Assembly: GCF_000013085.1 (NCBI RefSeq)
Contig: NC_007643.1
Span: 4,246,501 to 4,310,500 of the forward strand
Length of the DNA: 64,000 bases
Reading direction: 5' to 3'
Source: Rhodospirillum rubrum ATCC 11170
GTDB lineage: Bacteria; Pseudomonadota; Alphaproteobacteria; Rhodospirillales; Rhodospirillaceae
In this document: piece after piece, positions 9,470 to 18,019 of the stretch
Layout: the number at the start of each line of letters is the position of its first letter
How positions within the stretch are numbered: the stretch's first letter is position 1
Position numbers and translations under genes: made by a program
The notes under the pieces: generated by a model
The model's input: the letters and a program-made list of their open reading frames with translations, nothing else
Database searches by the model: none
Told to the model about the DNA's origin: nothing

Positions 9470-10672
9470 TCAGTGGGGGCTTGCCGCGACCAGCCGGTCC
9501 AGGGCCCGGGCGACCACCGGGCCGTCATGGACCAGGGCCAGCCGCAGCCGGTTGCGGGCGGGATTGTCGCCGGCATCGGGATTGGCGGTCATATAGGCGC
9601 CGGGCAGCACCTTCAGTCCATGGTCACGCCACAGCCGCAGCGTCGCCTGCTCGCCGGTCTCGCCCCACGGCGTGGTGTCCAGCCACAGGAAGAACCCGCC
9701 GGGCGGCCGGCGAAACCCCAGCATGCCCTTCAGCCGCGCCGCGGCCAGATCGATCTTCTCGCGATAGAGGGCGCGGTTGGCCTCGACATGGGTCTCGTCG
9801 TCCCACAGGGCGGCGCTGGCCTCCATGATCGGCAAGGGCATCCCCGCCGAGGCGTAGGCGCGCAGGCGCAAGAAGGCGTCGATCAGCGCCCGATCGCCGG
9901 CGATCAACCCCGAGCGCAGCCCGGCGCCATTGGAGCGCTTCGACAGGCTGTTAAGCACCAGCACGTTCTTCAGCGACCCGCCAAGGTCGCGGCAGGCCTC
10001 AAGGACGCCGGGCGGCGGCTGGTCGTCGTAGATCTCGCTATAGCATTCATCGGCGACCAGCACGAAGCCGTGGCGGCGCGCCAGCCCGACCAGGGTTTTC
10101 CACGACTCCAGGCTGACGATCGAGCCTTGCGGATTGGCCGGCGAGCAAACGAAGACGGCGGCGGCGCGCTCCAGGGTGGCGGCGGGCAGGCCGGCGATAT
10201 CGGGCAGGAAATCCCCCTCTTCCGACCCGGGAACGGCCAGAATGGTCGCGCCGTTCATCCTGGCCGCGCCCAGATAGGGCAGATAAAGCGGATCGGGCAT
10301 GACCACGAGCGGCCGCTCGCCAGCCTCGCCCCGGCCATCGGTCAGCACCTGGCCCAGCATGTACAACGCCTCGCGGGTGCCCGAGGCCGGGATCACCGCG
10401 TGCGGATCGATCATCGCGGCGGGCAGGCCATAGCGCCGGGTCAGCCAAGCGGTGACCGCCGCCTTCCAGCGCTCATTGCCGGCGGCGGGCGGATAGCGCC
10501 GCCATTGGTCGCCGTGACGGGCCAGTTCCAGGCCGGCCAGCGCCGGGGTCGGGTGTTGGGGCTCGCCCACCGACAGCGCCAGGGGATCGGCTCCGGGGGC
10601 GACCCCGGCCAGCAAGGTGGCCAGACGCTGGAACGGATAATCGGGCAGGGCGATGAGCCGGGGATTGATCAT
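9470..10672 (-). CDS. dapC: Class I/II PLP aminotransferase, DapC-like (N-succinyl-DAP transaminase)
   Basis: 400 residues, fold-type I aminotransferase. The PLP lysine lies in [16 protein letters not shown] (about residue 246), a form typical of the DapC group. The substrate arginine region is [10 protein letters not shown] near the C-terminus. DapC makes N-succinyl-LL-2,6-diaminopimelate for lysine and peptidoglycan. The start [10 protein letters not shown] at 10672 is chosen because the upstream part of the long frame is not protein-like. Exact substrate is inferred from motif similarity. Confidence 0.8.
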   Translation of the reverse strand: MINPRLIALPDYPFQRLATLLAGVAPGADPLALSVGEPQHPTPALAGLELARHGDQWRRYPPAAGNERWKAAVTAWLTRRYGLPAAMIDPHAVIPASGTREALYMLGQVLTDGRGEAGERPLVVMPDPLYLPYLGAARMNGATILAVPGSEEGDFLPDIAGLPAATLERAAAVFVCSPANPQGSIVSLESWKTLVGLARRHGFVLVADECYSEIYDDQPPPGVLEACRDLGGSLKNVLVLNSLSKRSNGAGLRSGLIAGDRALIDAFLRLRAYASAGMPLPIMEASAALWDDETHVEANRALYREKIDLAAARLKGMLGFRRPPGGFFLWLDTTPWGETGEQATLRLWRDHGLKVLPGAYMTANPDAGDNPARNRLRLALVHDGPVVARALDRLVAASPH

Positions 10673-10936
10673 GGGGTGGTCCGCTACGGATCGGGGGCGC
10701 GAGACCCCGAACAAGGGACGGGCCCTCCCCGGGGGGTGTGGCCGAAAGAGTACGCGGCCACCCGGAAAGGGGCAAGCTCCGGTGCCATCGGTGGGCGATC
10801 CCTTTGGCCAAAAAGGGCGGACTCCCTGGACAAATCCGGCGGCGAACGCCATGTCTGAAGTATCGTTTCCCGGCGCTTCGCGCCTGTCCGGCCCCGCTTT
10901 CCCCCGGCCGATCCCCCGATTTCGATGGAGTACGGT

Positions 10937-12226
10937 GTGAGCGAACCCCTGTTGCGCGGCCTTGCCGCCGGCGATCCCCCTTCGGCCACTGGGCCGGTCA
11001 CTGGGTCCGCCGATAAGGTCGCCGATGTTTTGATCGTCGGCGGTGGACTGGTCGGCGGAACCCTGGCCTGCGCCCTCGCCGAAAAAGGCGTCTCGGTGGT
11101 GGTGATCGATGGCGAGGATCCCGAGGCCCTGCTCGCCGCCGGCTATGACGGCCGCTGCTCGGCCATCGCCCTGGCCTGCCAGCGGTTGCTTGACACCATC
11201 GGCCTGTGGGATCTGCTGGGCGGTGAAAGCCAACCGATCCTCGACATCCGCGTCGTCGATGGCGGCTCGCCGCTGTTTCTCCATTACGCCCAGGCCGAGG
11301 CCCAGGGCCCGATGGGCTATATGGTCGAGAACCGGTTGCTGCGCCAAGCCATCCTGACCCGGCTTGGCCGGCTGCCCGCCGCCACCTTGCTCGCTCCGGC
11401 GCGCATGACCGCCCTGCGCCGCGACCTCGACGGCGTCAGCGCCACCTTGTCGGATGGCCAAACGGTGCGCGCCCGGCTGGTGGTCGGCGCCGATGGCCGG
11501 CGGTCCCAGGTGCGCGAGAGCGCCGGGATCGGCATCCGCACCCTGGGCTATGGCCAAACCGCCATCGTGCTGACGGTCGAGCACGAGCGTTCCCATCGCG
11601 GCTGCGCGGTGGAGCATTTCCTGCCCGCCGGTCCCTTCGCCATCCTGCCGATGCCCGGCAACCGCTCCTCGCTGGTCTGGACCGAGCGGAGCGATCTGGT
11701 GCCCGGCCTGCTCGCCCTGCCGGCTGAACACTTCCAGGCCGAATTAGAGCGGCGCTTTGGCGATCATCTGGGCTGGGTGCGTCCGGTCGGGCCGCGCTTT
11801 TCCTATCGGCTGACCCTGCAGGCGGCCAACCGCTATGTCGACCACCGGCTGGCCCTGGTTGGCGATGCTGCCCACGGCATGCATCCGGTGGCCGGTCAGG
11901 GCATGAACTATGGCCTGCGCGACGTGGCGGTGCTGGCCGAACGGCTGGTCGCCGCCCAGCGCCTTGGCCTTGACCCCGGCGCCCCCGCTCTGCTGGCCGA
12001 GTACGAGGCGCTGCGCCGCCCCGATAATTTGCTGATGCTGGCGATCACCGACGCCCTGGTTCGGCTGTTTTCCAATGATATCGCCCCCGTCGCCCTCGCC
12101 CGCCGCCTGGGCATCGGCGCCGTCGAGCGCATGGGGCCGCTCAAGCGGTTGTTCATGCGCCACGCCATGGGCACCTTGAAGCTGGGGCCCGAGCCGCCGC
12201 GCCTGATGCGTGGGGTTCCCTTGTAA
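10937..12226 (+). CDS. UbiH/VisC-family FAD monooxygenase (ubiquinone hydroxylase)
   Basis: About 429 residues. FAD-dependent aromatic hydroxylase of ubiquinone biosynthesis. Seen are the N-terminal dinucleotide motif DVLIVGGGLVGGTLACALAE, a middle DG motif (VVGADGRRSQVRE) and the FAD-contacting GDAAHGMHPVAGQGMNYGLR. An ATG at 10925 is in frame, but the GTG at 10937 has GGAG six bases upstream and is preferred. The gene diverges from dapC across about 260 bases. The ring position it hydroxylates (UbiH, UbiF or UbiL type) cannot be set from this sequence. Confidence 0.88.
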   Translation: MSEPLLRGLAAGDPPSATGPVTGSADKVADVLIVGGGLVGGTLACALAEKGVSVVVIDGEDPEALLAAGYDGRCSAIALACQRLLDTIGLWDLLGGESQPILDIRVVDGGSPLFLHYAQAEAQGPMGYMVENRLLRQAILTRLGRLPAATLLAPARMTALRRDLDGVSATLSDGQTVRARLVVGADGRRSQVRESAGIGIRTLGYGQTAIVLTVEHERSHRGCAVEHFLPAGPFAILPMPGNRSSLVWTERSDLVPGLLALPAEHFQAELERRFGDHLGWVRPVGPRFSYRLTLQAANRYVDHRLALVGDAAHGMHPVAGQGMNYGLRDVAVLAERLVAAQRLGLDPGAPALLAEYEALRRPDNLLMLAITDALVRLFSNDIAPVALARRLGIGAVERMGPLKRLFMRHAMGTLKLGPEPPRLMRGVPL

Positions 12227-12287
12227 GGTCGGGCCGGCCGAGATCCGTGGTCGCCGGTTCTTCCAGAAAAGCCGTTAGCGCCGTTTT

Positions 12288-13445
12288 TTAGATTACGCGC
12301 CGCACTCCGGGAACGAGGCGTAAAGCCGCCGAGATCGCGTAGCTCCCCGCGCACGCCCCCGCGCCAACGAGGGCGAATTTCGCCCACGGCGATGTGCTCC
12401 AGGTCGCCGCCCAGACGCTCAACGCCACGACCACGGGCGGGTGGACGATGAACGCGCCAAACGCGCCGCGCCCAAGCCAGTCCGTCAGCGGCGTCCGCCG
12501 CTGCGCCTCCCTTCGTCGCGCGGCCCACAGCAGGCCAAGAATCACTCCCCACGCGACAAAGGGGTCCCAAAGCGCATAGAAGAACGCGTTGAGAGTCCAC
12601 CCGCCTTCAAACGCTCCCGCGTCGCTGCGTGTCAGCATCACGATCGGCAGCAGGAAAATCGCGATGGCCGAGACAATCATCCACGGTCGCGCGTCTTGCG
12701 CCGTAATGCGCTCCAACAGCCGCGAGCGCGCCGTCCTGCATCCGGCGGCGAACAGATAGAGGTAGCAAGGGACGTAGCCGAGTTGTAGCCACAGCACGTC
12801 CTTGCCCACAGGCACGGCGAGGCGCACGGCAAAAGAGGCGACGCCCAGCCCGACGGCGGTCAATGCCAGCGCGCGGGTCGAAGGCAGCGCGGGGAGCGGG
12901 GAAGTGGGCGCTTCATGCCCGCGCCGAACTCCCCGCCAAGCCGCATAGCCCACCGCGCATATCAACAACGCTTCCGCAAACCACAGTGGCCCCGGCCCGA
13001 ATGCGCGCGCTACGATCATCTCTCCCCATCCGCGCCAGAACGGATGTCCTTGGCTGGTTCGCGCAATGGCGACGGTCAGCGGATACAACACAAAAAAGAA
13101 CGCCAGAAGCGGCGCTCCGAGCCGCAACAGACGATCAGCCAGATAGCGCACGGCGCCCTTTCGCTCATAGGACCGAGGCGTGTAATAGCCCGCGAGCAAA
13201 AAGAACAAGCCCATGAAGTAGGCTTGGTTGATGGTGTTGAAAATCACGAAGAAGACATTCGACGCATTGGGCTCCTGACGCCAGAACCATCCGTCCGAAC
13301 CGCCATAGACGATCGCGGTGTGATGCAAGATCACCAGCGTCGTCAGGGCGATGCGGATGCGATCAATGCCAACGTTGCGCTTAGAGTCGCTTGGTGATGG
13401 GCTGCTTCCGCTAAGCCTAGGAATAGGGAGGTCGTGCGGTGCCAT
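12288..13445 (-). CDS. Acyltransferase 3 family membrane protein
   Basis: 385 residues with about ten hydrophobic segments. The conserved N-terminal signature of acyltransferase 3 proteins is present: GIDRIRIALTTLVILHHTAI (with the HH pair) and AYFMGLFFLLAGYYTPRS. Such enzymes O-acylate surface sugars or other exported substrates. No ribosome-binding site is obvious at the ATG at 13445. The gene stands alone between the UbiH-like and Trm112-like genes, next to an AT-rich spacer, with a wording of codons less GC-extreme than its neighbours. This suggests acquisition by transfer. Substrate unknown. Confidence 0.85.
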   Translation of the reverse strand: MAPHDLPIPRLSGSSPSPSDSKRNVGIDRIRIALTTLVILHHTAIVYGGSDGWFWRQEPNASNVFFVIFNTINQAYFMGLFFLLAGYYTPRSYERKGAVRYLADRLLRLGAPLLAFFFVLYPLTVAIARTSQGHPFWRGWGEMIVARAFGPGPLWFAEALLICAVGYAAWRGVRRGHEAPTSPLPALPSTRALALTAVGLGVASFAVRLAVPVGKDVLWLQLGYVPCYLYLFAAGCRTARSRLLERITAQDARPWMIVSAIAIFLLPIVMLTRSDAGAFEGGWTLNAFFYALWDPFVAWGVILGLLWAARRREAQRRTPLTDWLGRGAFGAFIVHPPVVVALSVWAATWSTSPWAKFALVGAGACAGSYAISAALRLVPGVRRVI

Positions 13446-13634
13446 CGCTGCTCTAACTTATTGAATTTGGATAAAAATTTCTATGTTAAAGGGTTTTCAT
13501 TGAACGCGGTTTTATCTGGCTCGCTTAGAGTAGGCCCAGGTGTGGAGGCCGCCGTCCTGGAGATCATCGACGCTTGGCCGCGCGGCGTAATCGCCCAGGA
13601 CCAGGGCGGCGATGATCCCGACAGGGCGGAGAGC

Positions 13635-13829
13635 TCAGCCCTTGGCGTCGTCGAAGCGGCGGGCCTCGTCGATCAGCATGATGGGAATGCCGTCGCGGAT
13701 CGGGAAGGCCAGACCGGCGATATCATCGATCAGTTCCTGGGCTTGGGCATCGTAGCGCAGGGGATTTTGCGATCCCGGAGCCACCAGAAGCTCCAGCAGC
13801 TTGGGGTCGGTCGGGCGGGTGGTGGTCAT
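13635..13829 (-). CDS. Trm112/YcaR family small protein
   Basis: 64 residues. The motif [11 protein letters not shown], then [19 protein letters not shown]-like text and PIMLIDEAR, is that of the Trm112 family, which activates methyltransferases. The usual zinc cysteines are absent here: the expected C-P-x-C spot reads [10 protein letters not shown], as in many bacterial YcaR proteins. The ATG at 13829 is chosen because AAGGA lies nine bases upstream. An ATG at 13835 is too close to it. It is probably co-transcribed with the LON-domain gene 55 bases upstream. Confidence 0.82.
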   Translation of the reverse strand: MTTTRPTDPKLLELLVAPGSQNPLRYDAQAQELIDDIAGLAFPIRDGIPIMLIDEARRFDDAKG

Positions 13830-13884
13830 CGGCATCGATCCTTTGGCGAGAACGCGGGGAGTGGGGAAAGCGGGGCGGGCCATT

Positions 13885-14541
13885 CTACTGGGTTGTGCCG
13901 CCCATTAAAGAGGAAGCCGCGCCGATGCGCAGCAGGCCGGTCAGCAGTTCGGCCCGTTGCGACGGGGTTTCGGCTTCCAGCAGCGCCTGCTTCTCGCTGG
14001 GCTCGAAGGGGCAGGCCATGGCCAGCGAATTGACCAGGGCCGGTTCGGGCACCTCTTCGATGGCTTTCCAGTTGAAACTCAGTTCGTGGCGGGCGGCATA
14101 GGCCTTCAGCGCCTCGAACAGCCCGGGGCGATCAAGACCCAGGGTGGCCGGCGGCGGAGTAAGGTCGTCGGCATAGGGGCCGTAATCGGCCTCGACCCGG
14201 CGATAGCCCTTATAGAGGGGCAATTCCTCCCCGACCAGGAAGCGGCTCACCCCTTCCAGGGTGACCAGCAGCCGGCCGTCATCGGTTTCGGCGAAGCGGA
14301 CGATGCGCCCCAGGCAAGCCACCGAATAGAGCGGCGAGGGGTCCTCCTCGGGATCGCGGGGCTGGATCATGGCGAACATCCGTCCGGCGCCCAGGGCGTC
14401 GAAGGTCATTTCCAGATAGCGCGGCTCGAAAATATTGAGCGGCAGATGCCCGCCGGGAAGCAAAAGGGCTCCGGGCAGGGGAAAGACCGCCACCTCGCGT
14501 GGCAGGGCGGCAAAACGCGGCTGGAAGACGCTGGCACTCAT
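13885..14541 (-). CDS. LON N-terminal substrate-binding domain protein
   Basis: 218 residues consisting only of the N-terminal domain of Lon proteases, with no AAA or peptidase part. Typical features are [51 protein letters not shown] and the C-terminal SEKQALLE region. These stand-alone proteins are widespread in alphaproteobacteria and of undefined function, presumably substrate recognition. ATG at 14541 follows GGAGGGG. Downstream partner is the Trm112-like gene and the upstream neighbour is cnoX, all on the minus strand. Confidence 0.88.
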   Translation of the reverse strand: MSASVFQPRFAALPREVAVFPLPGALLLPGGHLPLNIFEPRYLEMTFDALGAGRMFAMIQPRDPEEDPSPLYSVACLGRIVRFAETDDGRLLVTLEGVSRFLVGEELPLYKGYRRVEADYGPYADDLTPPPATLGLDRPGLFEALKAYAARHELSFNWKAIEEVPEPALVNSLAMACPFEPSEKQALLEAETPSQRAELLTGLLRIGAASSLMGGTTQ

Positions 14542-14599
14542 CGCATACCCCTCCAACCGGGGTCCGGCGGCCCAGCCGCCGGTCGCCCCGGATTTCTGA

Positions 14600-15538
14600 T
14601 CAGGAAAACAAGATGGAGCTTAGCTTGCGCCGACCGCCGACGGTCAAAGGGTGGGTATGGCCAAGGGCTTCCCAGAACTTCAGAAGCTGCTTGCGGGCGG
14701 CCTCCTCGTTCCAGGCGCGGTCGCGGCGGATGGACTCGAGCAGCAGATCCATCGCCGCCTCGGTATCGCCAGCGGCGAACAGCGCCACGGCCAGATCGAT
14801 CGACGCCTGATGGTCGGCGGGATCGGCAGCGATCCGCGCGCGCAACTCGGCGGTCGGCCCGGCCTTCTCGGCCTGTTCGGCCAGATCGAGGACGCTTTTC
14901 AGGGCGATAATCTCGGCATGGCCGGCCAGGGCGGGCGGCAAACGGTTCAGAACCTCGCGGACCTCGTCGTTCGCGCCCTGGGCCAGCCGGCAGCGCAGGG
15001 CGCCGGCCATCGCCCGGGGATTGGCCTGATCTTGCTCGAGGACCTGCTGATAGATGTCGAAGGCGCTGTCGATGTCGCCCTGATCGCGCAGGGCGTCGGC
15101 CTGGGCCAGGGCCTCGTCGATAACGTCGCCGGCATTGCCGGTCAGGCGGTCGATGAAGGCTTTGACCTCGGCTTCGGGCAGGGCGCCCATGAAGCCATCG
15201 ACCGGTCGGCCGTCGGCGAAGGCGTAAATGGTCGGCACCGACTGCAGGCGCAACTGGGCGGCCAACTCGCGGTTGGAGTCGATGTTGATCTTGACCAGGC
15301 GGACGGCGCCGGCGCGCTGGGTGACCAGGCGTTCGAGCAGGGCGGTCAGCGTGGCGCAGGCCGGCGACGACGGCGACCAGAAATCGACGATCACCGGAAC
15401 CTCGCGGCTGGCCTCGATCACGTCGGCGGCGAAGCGCGGGGTATCGCTGTCCTTGACCAGCGCGCCCGAACCGCTACCGCTTTTGGGGGCGGTGGTCGCC
15501 TTGATCGGGGTGCCGCTGCCATCGAAGATCAGGGACAT
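14600..15538 (-). CDS. cnoX: CnoX (YbbN)-type thioredoxin-TPR chaperedoxin
   Basis: 312 residues. Thioredoxin fold (about residues 30-135) followed by TPR-like helices (about 150-312). The thioredoxin active site reads WSPSSPACATL, so the resolving pair is S-x-x-C instead of C-x-x-C, as in E. coli CnoX. This fits a holdase that protects proteins from over-oxidation and hands them to GroEL or DnaK rather than a disulfide reductase. The cis-proline region is QSVPTIYAF. Start MSLIFDG at 15538 is chosen over a longer frame because it begins the family-like sequence. Confidence 0.88.
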   Translation of the reverse strand: MSLIFDGSGTPIKATTAPKSGSGSGALVKDSDTPRFAADVIEASREVPVIVDFWSPSSPACATLTALLERLVTQRAGAVRLVKINIDSNRELAAQLRLQSVPTIYAFADGRPVDGFMGALPEAEVKAFIDRLTGNAGDVIDEALAQADALRDQGDIDSAFDIYQQVLEQDQANPRAMAGALRCRLAQGANDEVREVLNRLPPALAGHAEIIALKSVLDLAEQAEKAGPTAELRARIAADPADHQASIDLAVALFAAGDTEAAMDLLLESIRRDRAWNEEAARKQLLKFWEALGHTHPLTVGGRRKLSSILFS

Positions 15539-15697
15539 GGGGTATCTCGCCTCGCCTGGGGTGTTGAAAGACCGGAAAATTTCGGTGCCCCTTATGTGAC
15601 GGGTCCGCCGCGCCGAAGCAAGGGGCGCGCGCAAGCGGGCCGGGGACGAAAAAAACCAAGCCCTCAAAAAAAAACGACAAGCCCCCGAAAATAGTGC

Positions 15698-15725
15698 TTG
15701 CGATCCCGATCTGGATCCGTATTAT
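15698..15725 (+). promoter_or_regulatory. Candidate promoter for tRNA-Gly
   Basis: TTGCGA (15698-15703) and TATTAT (15720-15725) are spaced by 16 bases and lie about 80 bases upstream of the mature tRNA. They would give a leader of about 75 bases. Sequence match only. Confidence 0.45.
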
Positions 15726-15807
15726 CCGCCTCCACCGCGCCACGGCGGCGGCCACCTCGGCCTCCACCACAGCCGGTACCCCCGTCCCTTCTTCAGGGGC
15801 GCAGGAT

Positions 15808-15882
15808 GCGGGTGTAGCTCAGGGGTAGAGCACAACCTTGCCAAGGTTGGGGTCGTGAGTTCGAATCTCATCACCCGCTCCA
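15808..15882 (+). tRNA. tRNA-Gly (GCC anticodon)
   Basis: Full cloverleaf. Acceptor arm GCGGGTG pairs with CACCCGC. The D-arm contains AGCTCAGGGGTAGAGC, the anticodon stem CAACC/GGTTG encloses TTGCCAA with GCC at 15840-15842, and the T-arm contains GTTCGAATC. CCA is encoded (15880-15882). Confidence 0.97.
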
Positions 15883-15909
15883 GTTTCGGTAGCGATACCA
15901 AAGAATACC

Positions 15910-15935
15910 AAAAGGCGCCCTCCGGGGCGCCTTTT
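15910..15935 (+). terminator. Terminator after tRNA-Gly
   Basis: AAAAGGCGCCC and GGGCGCCTTTT form an 11-base stem with a four-base loop, ending in T-rich DNA. It lies 28 bases after the tRNA and is symmetric enough to act both ways. Confidence 0.8.
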
Positions 15936-16000
15936 GCTTTTGGGCTTATCTTAGGTCAACGTCTTGTCCGGATGGCCGGGCCGTTTCAGGAGAGCGTGCG

Positions 16001-16636
16001 ATGCCCGAGGTCGTGGCGCTTATCGGTATTCTTGGCGCCTTGCTGATCGGGGCGATCAGTCCCGGTCCCAGTTTCGTTCTGGTCTCGCGCCTCGCGCTGG
16101 CGCGCTCGCGGCGCGACGGCATCGCCGCCGCCCTGGGGATGGGGCTGGGCGGCGCGCTGTTCGGTACCATCGCCCTGCTCGGCCTCAACGCCCTGCTGGT
16201 CGAGGTTCCCTGGCTCAATGGCGCGCTGAAGCTGATCGGCGGCGGCTATCTTCTGATCCTCGCCCTGCGTATCTGGCGTGGGGCGGCGCAGCCGCTTGCC
16301 ATTCCGGCGGCGGGAGCCGCCGTGGTCTCCGCCCCCGGCCGCTCCTTCGTCCTGGCCTTCGTCACCCAGATCAGCAATCCGAAAACCGCCGTCGTCTACG
16401 CCGGCATCTTCGCCGCCCTTCTGCCGGCCCATCCGCCGTTCTGGATGCTGGCGGCCCTGCCCCCCTTGATCTGCGTGGTCGAGGCCTCGTGGTATGTTCT
16501 GGTGGCCCTGGCCTTCTCGGCCAACCGGCCGCGCGCCCTTTATCTAAGCTCGAAACGGCGGATCGACCGCTGCGCCGGCGCCGTCATGGGCGCCTTGGGG
16601 GCAAGGCTGGTCGCCGAGGCGGTCTCGCCGCGATAA
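16001..16636 (+). CDS. LysE/RhtB family exporter
   Basis: 211 residues, about six membrane helices. The family signature near the N-terminus is GAISPGPSFVLVSRLAL, and a second conserved element is FVTQISNPKTAVVYAGIF. These inner-membrane proteins export amino acids or derivatives. Substrate is not predictable. It is a monocistronic gene between tRNA-Gly and the SRAP gene. A second, damaged family member is found at 62991-63632. Confidence 0.9.
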   Translation: MPEVVALIGILGALLIGAISPGPSFVLVSRLALARSRRDGIAAALGMGLGGALFGTIALLGLNALLVEVPWLNGALKLIGGGYLLILALRIWRGAAQPLAIPAAGAAVVSAPGRSFVLAFVTQISNPKTAVVYAGIFAALLPAHPPFWMLAALPPLICVVEASWYVLVALAFSANRPRALYLSSKRRIDRCAGAVMGALGARLVAEAVSPR

Positions 16637-16724
16637 ATGCGCCGAAGGCGCGCGGTCACGCGCCCCGGATCGCTTTTTCCGTGTTATCCTCCGCCGTCAG
16701 CAAGGACATTGCCGGAGCGAGGGG

Positions 16725-17399
16725 ATGTGTGGTCGGTTCGCCTGCGTGACGGCGCCCGAGGCGCTGCAACGGCTTTTCGAGACGACGACGGACCGACGGA
16801 CTTTTCCGCCGCGCTGGAATATCGCGCCCAGCCAGGATATCGCCGTCGTCCGCTTCAATCCCGAAAACGGCCAACGCGCGCTTGATCTGCTGCGCTGGGG
16901 GTTGATCCCCCATTGGGCCAAGGATCCGGGGATCGCCGCCAAGCTGATCAACGCCCGCGCCGAAACCCTGCTTGAAAAGCCGTCATTTCGCCAAGCGTTC
17001 CAGCGCCGGCGCTGCCTGATTCCCGCCGATCATTTCTATGAATGGGCCCCGGGCGCCAAGCCGCGCCAGCCCTATCTTATCAAGCCGAGCGCCGGCGGCC
17101 TCTTTTCCTTCGCCGGGCTTTGGGAAAACTGGCGGGCCGCCGATGGAACGTGGCTGCGCACGGTGACCATCATCACCACCACCGCCAACGCCGCGATGGC
17201 CGCCGTTCATGACCGCATGCCGGTGATCATCCCCCCTGGGTTCTGGCCGCTCTGGCTGGGCGAAGCGCCCGCCGCTCCCGCCGATCTGGCGGCGCTGCTT
17301 CAGCCGCCGCCGGCGGAGGCCATCACCCTGGTTGCGGTCGGCCCCGCGGTCAATTCGGTGGCCAGGGAGGGGCCCGAGGTGGCTGTCGCCCTGGCCTGA
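16725..17399 (+). CDS. SRAP domain protein (HMCES/YedK family)
   Basis: 224 residues starting MCGRFACVT. After Met removal Cys2 forms a thiazolidine crosslink with abasic sites in single-stranded DNA, protecting them from cleavage. Other conserved parts are seen: NARAETLLEKPSFR, RRCLIPADHFYEW (with the catalytic Glu), VTIITTTANAAMAAVHDRMP (with the active-site His). Length is normal for the bacterial family. Single gene, followed by a hairpin at 17442. Confidence 0.93.
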   Translation: MCGRFACVTAPEALQRLFETTTDRRTFPPRWNIAPSQDIAVVRFNPENGQRALDLLRWGLIPHWAKDPGIAAKLINARAETLLEKPSFRQAFQRRRCLIPADHFYEWAPGAKPRQPYLIKPSAGGLFSFAGLWENWRAADGTWLRTVTIITTTANAAMAAVHDRMPVIIPPGFWPLWLGEAPAAPADLAALLQPPPAEAITLVAVGPAVNSVAREGPEVAVALA

Positions 17400-17441
17400 G
17401 GTGGGGGCCGCGGCAGTCTTGCGGATTCGCCAAAAGAGGTA

Positions 17442-17459
17442 GCATTTTACGAAAAATGC
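17442..17459 (+). terminator. Hairpin, possible terminator after SRAP gene
   Basis: GCATTTT (17442-17448) and AAAATGC (17453-17459) form a seven-base stem with loop ACGA in an AT-rich stretch 42 bases after the SRAP stop. No clear T-run follows, so efficiency is uncertain. Confidence 0.4.
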
Positions 17460-17515
17460 CGATAAATTTTTGGTATTTGTTTATAGAAATTAAGTACTAT
17501 CGACGGTACGATCTG

Positions 17516-17550
17516 CCCGAGTCTTAGAAAGAGATAAGACTTTTGTCGGG
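17516..17550 (+). promoter_or_regulatory. Two-part hairpin in the leader of the exopolysaccharide operon
   Basis: CCCGA-GTCTTA (17516-17526) pairs with TAAGAC (17535-17540) and, after an unpaired TTTTG, with TCGGG (17546-17550). The arrangement is a bulged stem-loop ending 16 bases before the first gene at 17566, so it could sequester the start region or act as an operator. Structure seen; function inferred. Confidence 0.4.
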
Positions 17551-17565
17551 GGTAGTTATATACAA

Positions 17566-17943
17566 ATGGCGTCAATCAACTTTGGGGCGAAGAAAAAAAC
17601 ACTTTGTGGGCTCTGGTTATTCGCCGTTGTCCAACTCGCCATCGCCCCTCCCCTCGCCGCCCAACTCATGCAAAAGGATCAGGGCGATCCCCGCTATGTC
17701 GTGCGCGAGTATTTTCAGCAGGCTCTTCCCCAGGGCTGGTGGGCGACCGATCCCATGCGCGATCCCTGGGGGTGGAGCGTCGACCTTCACATCCCCGTCG
17801 ACTGGCGGGGTAATCCCGCGTCCGCGGCGATGGCCCAGTGTCCGCCCCCCGAAAGCGACGTGTGGCTGGTCATCGAAAGTTTATCGATCCATCCCATCTG
17901 GAAGACCGCGCCTTGGGCAAGCTATCAGTGCCTGAAGCGATGA
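17566..17943 (+). CDS. Small secreted protein of the exopolysaccharide operon (unknown function)
   Basis: 125 residues with a likely signal peptide (about 1-32, basic stretch then GLWLFAVVQLAIAPPLAAQ). The mature part is Trp/Pro-rich (QGWWATDPMRDPWGWSVDL) and has two cysteines (CPPPESDVW and YQC near the end) that could pair. I do not recognise a family. It is the first gene in the operon, 76 bases before the chain-length gene, so a role in polysaccharide export or in the periplasm is plausible but unproved. Confidence 0.68.
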   Translation: MASINFGAKKKTLCGLWLFAVVQLAIAPPLAAQLMQKDQGDPRYVVREYFQQALPQGWWATDPMRDPWGWSVDLHIPVDWRGNPASAAMAQCPPPESDVWLVIESLSIHPIWKTAPWASYQCLKR

Positions 17944-18019
17944 CATGAATTGAACGGGGCTCTTTACCCGGGTAGAGAGTGGTTTTCGAAACGCGCTCAT
18001 TTAAGAATCTGGACTTATA

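Noticed and set aside
13520-13634. In-frame continuation after the Trm112 stop (LRPVGIIAALVLGDYAARPS) with faint likeness to a ComEC motif
   Set aside because: No start codon of its own and too short to judge; not counted as a gene remnant.
13434-14033. Plus-strand frame across the spacer, Trm112-like and LON genes
   Set aside because: No Shine-Dalgarno or family; two real genes lie opposite.
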